Source: Chara braunii
Taxonomy: Eukaryota; Streptophyta; Charophyceae; Charales; Characeae
Assembly (NCBI GenBank): GCA_003427395.1
Contig: BFEA01000090.1
Location: 2,471,480-2,504,871, forward strand
Direction: 5' to 3'
DNA: 33,392 bases
The notes beneath the pieces were generated by a model. It saw only the letters and a program-made list of their open reading frames with translations. It ran no database searches and was not told the DNA's origin. This document shows, in pieces, positions 30,584 to 33,392 of the stretch. The position numbers and the translations under genes are program-made. Numbering within the stretch: the stretch's first letter is position 1; each line of letters begins with the position of its first letter.

Positions 30584-31267
30584 AGTGCCTACCCATATGG
30601 CTAACCCCTCATTTCATCGCCTCTCTCTCTTTCTACTTCTTACCTTCGTGCACACACACGTACACACACTCTCCCTCACGCACGAGCGAGCGCTATCAAA
30701 GTCGGCCCACACTTCTTTCCTTCTACCAACGCGCTCATCTTTCTCGTGACCGTGCACAATTTCTCCTCTCTCTCTCTTCTCCACCTACCACAGGCATCTC
30801 CACCTCCTGCATGTGCCTACACATATGGCTAACCCCACATTTCATCGCCTCTCTCTCTTTCTACTTCTTACCACTGTGCACACACACGTACATACACTCT
30901 CTCTCACGCACACGCGAGCGTTGTCGAAGTCGGACCGCACTTCTTTCCTTCTACCAACGCGCTCATCTTTCTCGTGACCGTGCACAGTTTCTCCTCTCTC
31001 TCTCTTCTCCACCTACCACGGGCATCTCCACCTCCTGCATGCGCCTACACATATGGCTAACCCCACATTTCGTCGCCTCTCTCTCTTTCTACTTCTTACC
31101 CCCGTGCACACACATGTACACACACTCTCCCTCACGCACAGGCGAGCGTTGTCGAAGTCGGACCGCACTTCTTTCCTTCTACCAACATGCTCATCTTCCT
31201 CGTAATTGTGCACAGTTTCTCCTCTCTCTCTCTTCTCCACCCACCACGAATATCTCCACCTCCTGCA
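30584..31267 (+). repeat. 228-bp tandem triplication in copy B
   Basis: The TATGGCTAACC mark recurs at 30596, 30824 and 31052, exactly 228 bp apart. Each unit contains CGCCTCTCTCTCTTTCTACT, a CACACACGTACA stretch, GTCGAAGTCGGACCGCACTT or variants, and CTCTTCTCCACC. Copy A has one unit. 228 is 76 codons, so the plus-strand frame 30811-31395 reads a 76-residue repeat. Its Ser/Leu/Cys-rich content and lack of a counterpart argue against a gene. Confidence 0.92.
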
Positions 31268-31762
31268 TTTGCCCTCGCCTCCCCGCTCTTTGTCTTCCTC
31301 AAGCCGTGTCCAGTTTTTCGTGCTCCACGATCCCCTACCCTGCTTCTGGCGGGGTCAAACAGGTCGTGGTCGCAACTCGTTCGACGAAGACATGATTACT
31401 CACATTCGAATGAATTTGCCCTTGTATCTGTGGCAGATTCATCGGTAACATTTGGTTCTATGTACGGGATCACGTAGTGAGGAAAAAATAATAGGAAAAG
31501 AATAACAAAGGAAAAGAAAAAAAATAAAATTAATGAGATTAAAATGAAAGAAAATAGAAAAAGTAAACAAATAAGGAAAAAAAAAAAGAATCTATCTATT
31601 AACCACCCCGCGGTGCCAGCTGTCGAGCACGGGATCTTAAAAAAAGAAAAACGTTAGCTAACTAACTAACTCCTAACTAACTCCTATCTCGATGAGCGAG
31701 GATTCGAATGTCGGCCTACAGCAGTGGCCCGAGGCCGAATTCGAGTTGTTTGCCAAAAAGAA
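31268..31762. other. Unassigned; A-rich tract in copy B
   Basis: Counterpart of 22048-22529, with the A-rich tract at 31481-31590, a TAACTAACTAAC stretch at about 31660 not present in copy A, and the diverged B-box-like site at 31706. No gene. Confidence 0.4.
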
Positions 31763-31842
31763 GAGCTAGATCAGTGTCCATCGGGTTTCAATCCATCAAT
31801 CTGTTATATGCAAATTCGACCTGTTACCTGCTAGGCTAGCTC
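31763..31842 (-). tRNA. tRNA-like relic, copy B
   Basis: An 80-nt minus-strand segment equal in length to that in copy A. The ends GAGCTAG and CTAGCTC pair at all seven positions. TAGCCTAGCAGG sits at the A-box position and GATTGAAAC at the B-box position. The middle is changed (TTTGCAT in place of TTTACAA), so the anticodon-like region is not preserved. It is a relic rather than a working tRNA. Confidence 0.4.
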
Positions 31843-32064
31843 TTACCATGGTATGGTAGGAGCTGCCCCTTTATAAGTTGAGGTTTGTTGGCCATGTTTA
31901 TAGGAAACTAGGCCTGGTTGTTTTCTAGTTTTTTCCTTAGTCACCTCGACCGTTTGGCGGGGGCTTTATTAATTTTCAACCCCTATTTCCGGCATGCGGC
32001 AACGTGAACTGCTCGAACTTTATTAATTTTCAACCCCTGTGTTGACGAACACACATCCCGACAA
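31843..32064. other. No gene seen; doubled TTTATTAATTTTCAACCCC motif
   Basis: The motif TTTATTAATTTTCAACCCC occurs twice about 55 bp apart here and in copy A (near 22732 and 22788), another old short duplication. Confidence 0.6.
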
Positions 32065-32699
32065 CCCCGACCATTCGGTCGGGTAGATTTCAAATATCGT
32101 CGGGGTCTACGCTTGTTGTCATTCTATCCCTAGTTGCATAGCTAGTGTACCGTCGGTTAATTCTGTCTGATAATCGACTTTTTAATAATCCCCGACCATA
32201 CGGTCAGAATTTGTTTTTCCAGTTCTAACTATGTCGTCGGGCTTTAGGCGCGTTGGCGTATTAATCCCTAAGTTTTACACGTACACCGCTAATCTCTGTG
32301 GACTTTTATTTTAACGGACCCCCTTGACTTTCCAAGGTCGGGGGAGTTCAATACTAATTCTAACTGCCCTAACGCCCATCGTGATAACGTGTGCATGAGC
32401 TAACCAAATTTCATTTCCTATACGCCTCGGCCTTAGTAGTCGAGAAACCGGTCTCAGATTGTCGTGCAAAAATGCACAAGCTCTACACTTCAAACTGACC
32501 CCGACATGGTAGTAAAAAACGTCACTTATGTCGAATGCAAAGATACGGGCAAATACCTTTGTAAGGGTATTAAACCTGATGTCTCAAACTGTCGCACAGA
32601 ATGTATAAGTTATTCAGCCAAATTTGGCTAAGATATGATGGTCAATACCGCCGGTCTGTCAAACACAAAAACATGGGCAAATACCCTTGTAAGGGTATT
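32065..32699. repeat. Series of six palindromes at 105-130-bp spacing, copy B
   Basis: Starts at 32065, 32190, 32320, 32425, 32552 and 32680. The last is a perfect 20-base palindrome-with-centre, AATACCCTTGTAAGGGTATT. The first, CCCCGACC facing GGTCGGG, is better paired than in copy A, where one G-T pair replaces a G-C. Order, spacing and cores match copy A. Confidence 0.75.
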
Positions 32700-32703
32700 A
32701 GAC

Positions 32704-33005
32704 CCGACAACGTGGTGCAGCTTCGGTACCGCTAGGCTGTCAGATCTCCCGAGCGCAGGCCGAACCGTGAGCCGATAAGCGCATCGAGGGCGACATTTTC
32801 AAGTGTGGGTTCAAGGGACTGTGAAATGAAAAAACGAGTTAGGGGAGATTAACTTATGATCTGACAGTGCCTAAGTTAGGTAATTTTGGTGAAAAAGCCC
32901 GACCCCATCATTTTTCCGAGGTCAGTGGGTGCGACGCTTTGTTAGGGGTACGTTTTTAGGTTGTGTGTACGTGGCGCATAGCCCGTGATGAACGGCCCAA
33001 AGACA
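32704..33005. other. No gene seen, right flank of copy B
   Basis: Moderately GC-rich unique-looking sequence. No ORF, tRNA or repeat was identified. Confidence 0.5.
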
Positions 33006-33135
33006 CTACATAAAATGGAAAGCTCAAGGACCCCTACCCCTACCTAGAAAGTTACCGTGAAAATTTATTGCTACATAAAATGGAAAGCTCAAGGATCCCT
33101 ACCTCCACCTAGAAAGTTGTCGTGAAAATGTATTG
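33006..33135. repeat. 65-bp tandem duplication
   Basis: CTACATAAAATGGAAAGCTC starts at 33006 and 33071. The two units differ at only a few positions (for example GACCCC and GATCCC), so the event is recent compared with most repeats here. Confidence 0.9.
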
Positions 33136-33266
33136 GCCTTCAAGTTTTCTATGTTCAACCTTCCTCAGCAGGTCCGTCTGTGTCACCCACATCGGGAGAC
33201 TAGGCCATATTGACTTACCGTGAGGGCACGGGTGTGCAGCCCGTAGTTTGTATATGCTTGATTGAT

Positions 33267-33336
<70 letters not shown>
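33267..33336. repeat. GA microsatellite
   Basis: A nearly pure (GA)n run of about 70 bases. The Ser-Leu repeat frames on the minus strand come from this tract. Confidence 0.95.
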
Positions 33337-33340
<4 letters not shown>

Positions 33341-33392
33341 GCGGAACAAATCCAGATGGCACGCAGATAACCGGGATCCACACCGTTTCAGA

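Larger units (their letters stand above)
24339..32703 (+). repeat. Long dispersed repeat, copy B (about 8.4 kb)
   Basis: Direct-orientation counterpart of copy A (14988-23475). Its left edge follows the hairpin cluster closely. Its right edge is just past the last palindrome (32680-32699), after which A and B diverge at once. Net length is similar despite several block indels because losses and gains nearly cancel. The offset from A runs from about 9350 bp at the left edge to 8720 bp in the middle and 9230 bp at the right. Confidence 0.88.

Noticed and set aside
30811-31395. 194-codon plus-strand repeat protein
   Set aside because: It is open because the 228-bp unit is a multiple of three. 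Copy A has no equivalent long frame and composition follows the CT/CA-rich DNA.
14988-32703. Copies A and B as the two LTRs of a single retrotransposon
   Set aside because: Each would be about 8.4 kb around an internal region of about 860 bp that holds only inverted modules, with no primer site or Gag/Pol. The dispersed or tandem duplication reading is simpler.
22835-32703. Helitron end (hairpin before a CTRR terminus)
   Set aside because: The last palindrome resembles a Helitron 3' hairpin, but no CTRR follows at the expected distance in either copy, the palindrome occurs twice per copy, and no Rep/helicase was seen.
33109-33383. Ser-Leu repeat protein on the minus strand
   Set aside because: It is a direct translation of the GA microsatellite.

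Overview
The window reads as repeat-rich, gene-poor nuclear DNA from a eukaryote, most likely a plant in the broad sense. The grounds are retrotransposon Gag-like coding relics with CCHC zinc knuckles, many microsatellites and minisatellites, diverged dispersed repeats, no bacterial-style operons and no convincing host gene. The species cannot be named from what is visible. A streptophyte alga or an early-diverging land plant is only a guess.

Layout. 1-945: low-complexity tracts and a strong hairpin (351-459). 946-11660: remains of LTR-retrotransposon-like material. Diverged direct repeats lie at about 1278-1545 and 11410-11660. Two consecutive, broken Gag-like reading frames lie on the minus strand (10751-10017 and 9866-8931), each ending in a zinc knuckle. 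Between these and the left repeat are minisatellites at 3526-3905 (66-bp unit) and 7365-7960 (55-70 bp), microsatellites, and a short palindromic stretch at 6793-6848. No protease, reverse transcriptase or integrase was seen, so this looks like a decayed non-autonomous element or a nest of several. 11661-14987: unassigned sequence with a third copy of the LTR-like repeat (14165-14400).

14988-32703 is dominated by two head-to-tail copies of one long repeat: copy A at 14988-23475 and copy B at 24339-32703. One 246-bp segment compared by hand is about 89% identical. Each copy holds, in order, an 80-bp minisatellite (18 units in A, 12 in B), several short ORFs that stay open in both, an AAT microsatellite, pyrimidine-rich stretches, a tRNA-like relic on the minus strand, and six short palindromes spaced 102-133 bp apart at the 3' end. 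The copies differ by discrete block events: a 6-unit duplication in the A minisatellite, a 228-bp triplication in B, and reciprocal indels of about 105-115 bp.

Between A and B (23740-24285) is the most distinctive structure seen: a cluster of alternately inverted modules forming nested long hairpins. The first has two 102-nt arms matching at about 97 positions around a 21-nt loop. It is built from repeated copies of the 11-mer TCACCACTTCA in both orientations. It could be a foldback element or MITE cluster, or a source of small RNAs. 32704-33392 holds a 65-bp duplication and a GA microsatellite. No working gene can be supported anywhere; the nearest to coding sequence are the two Gag relics.
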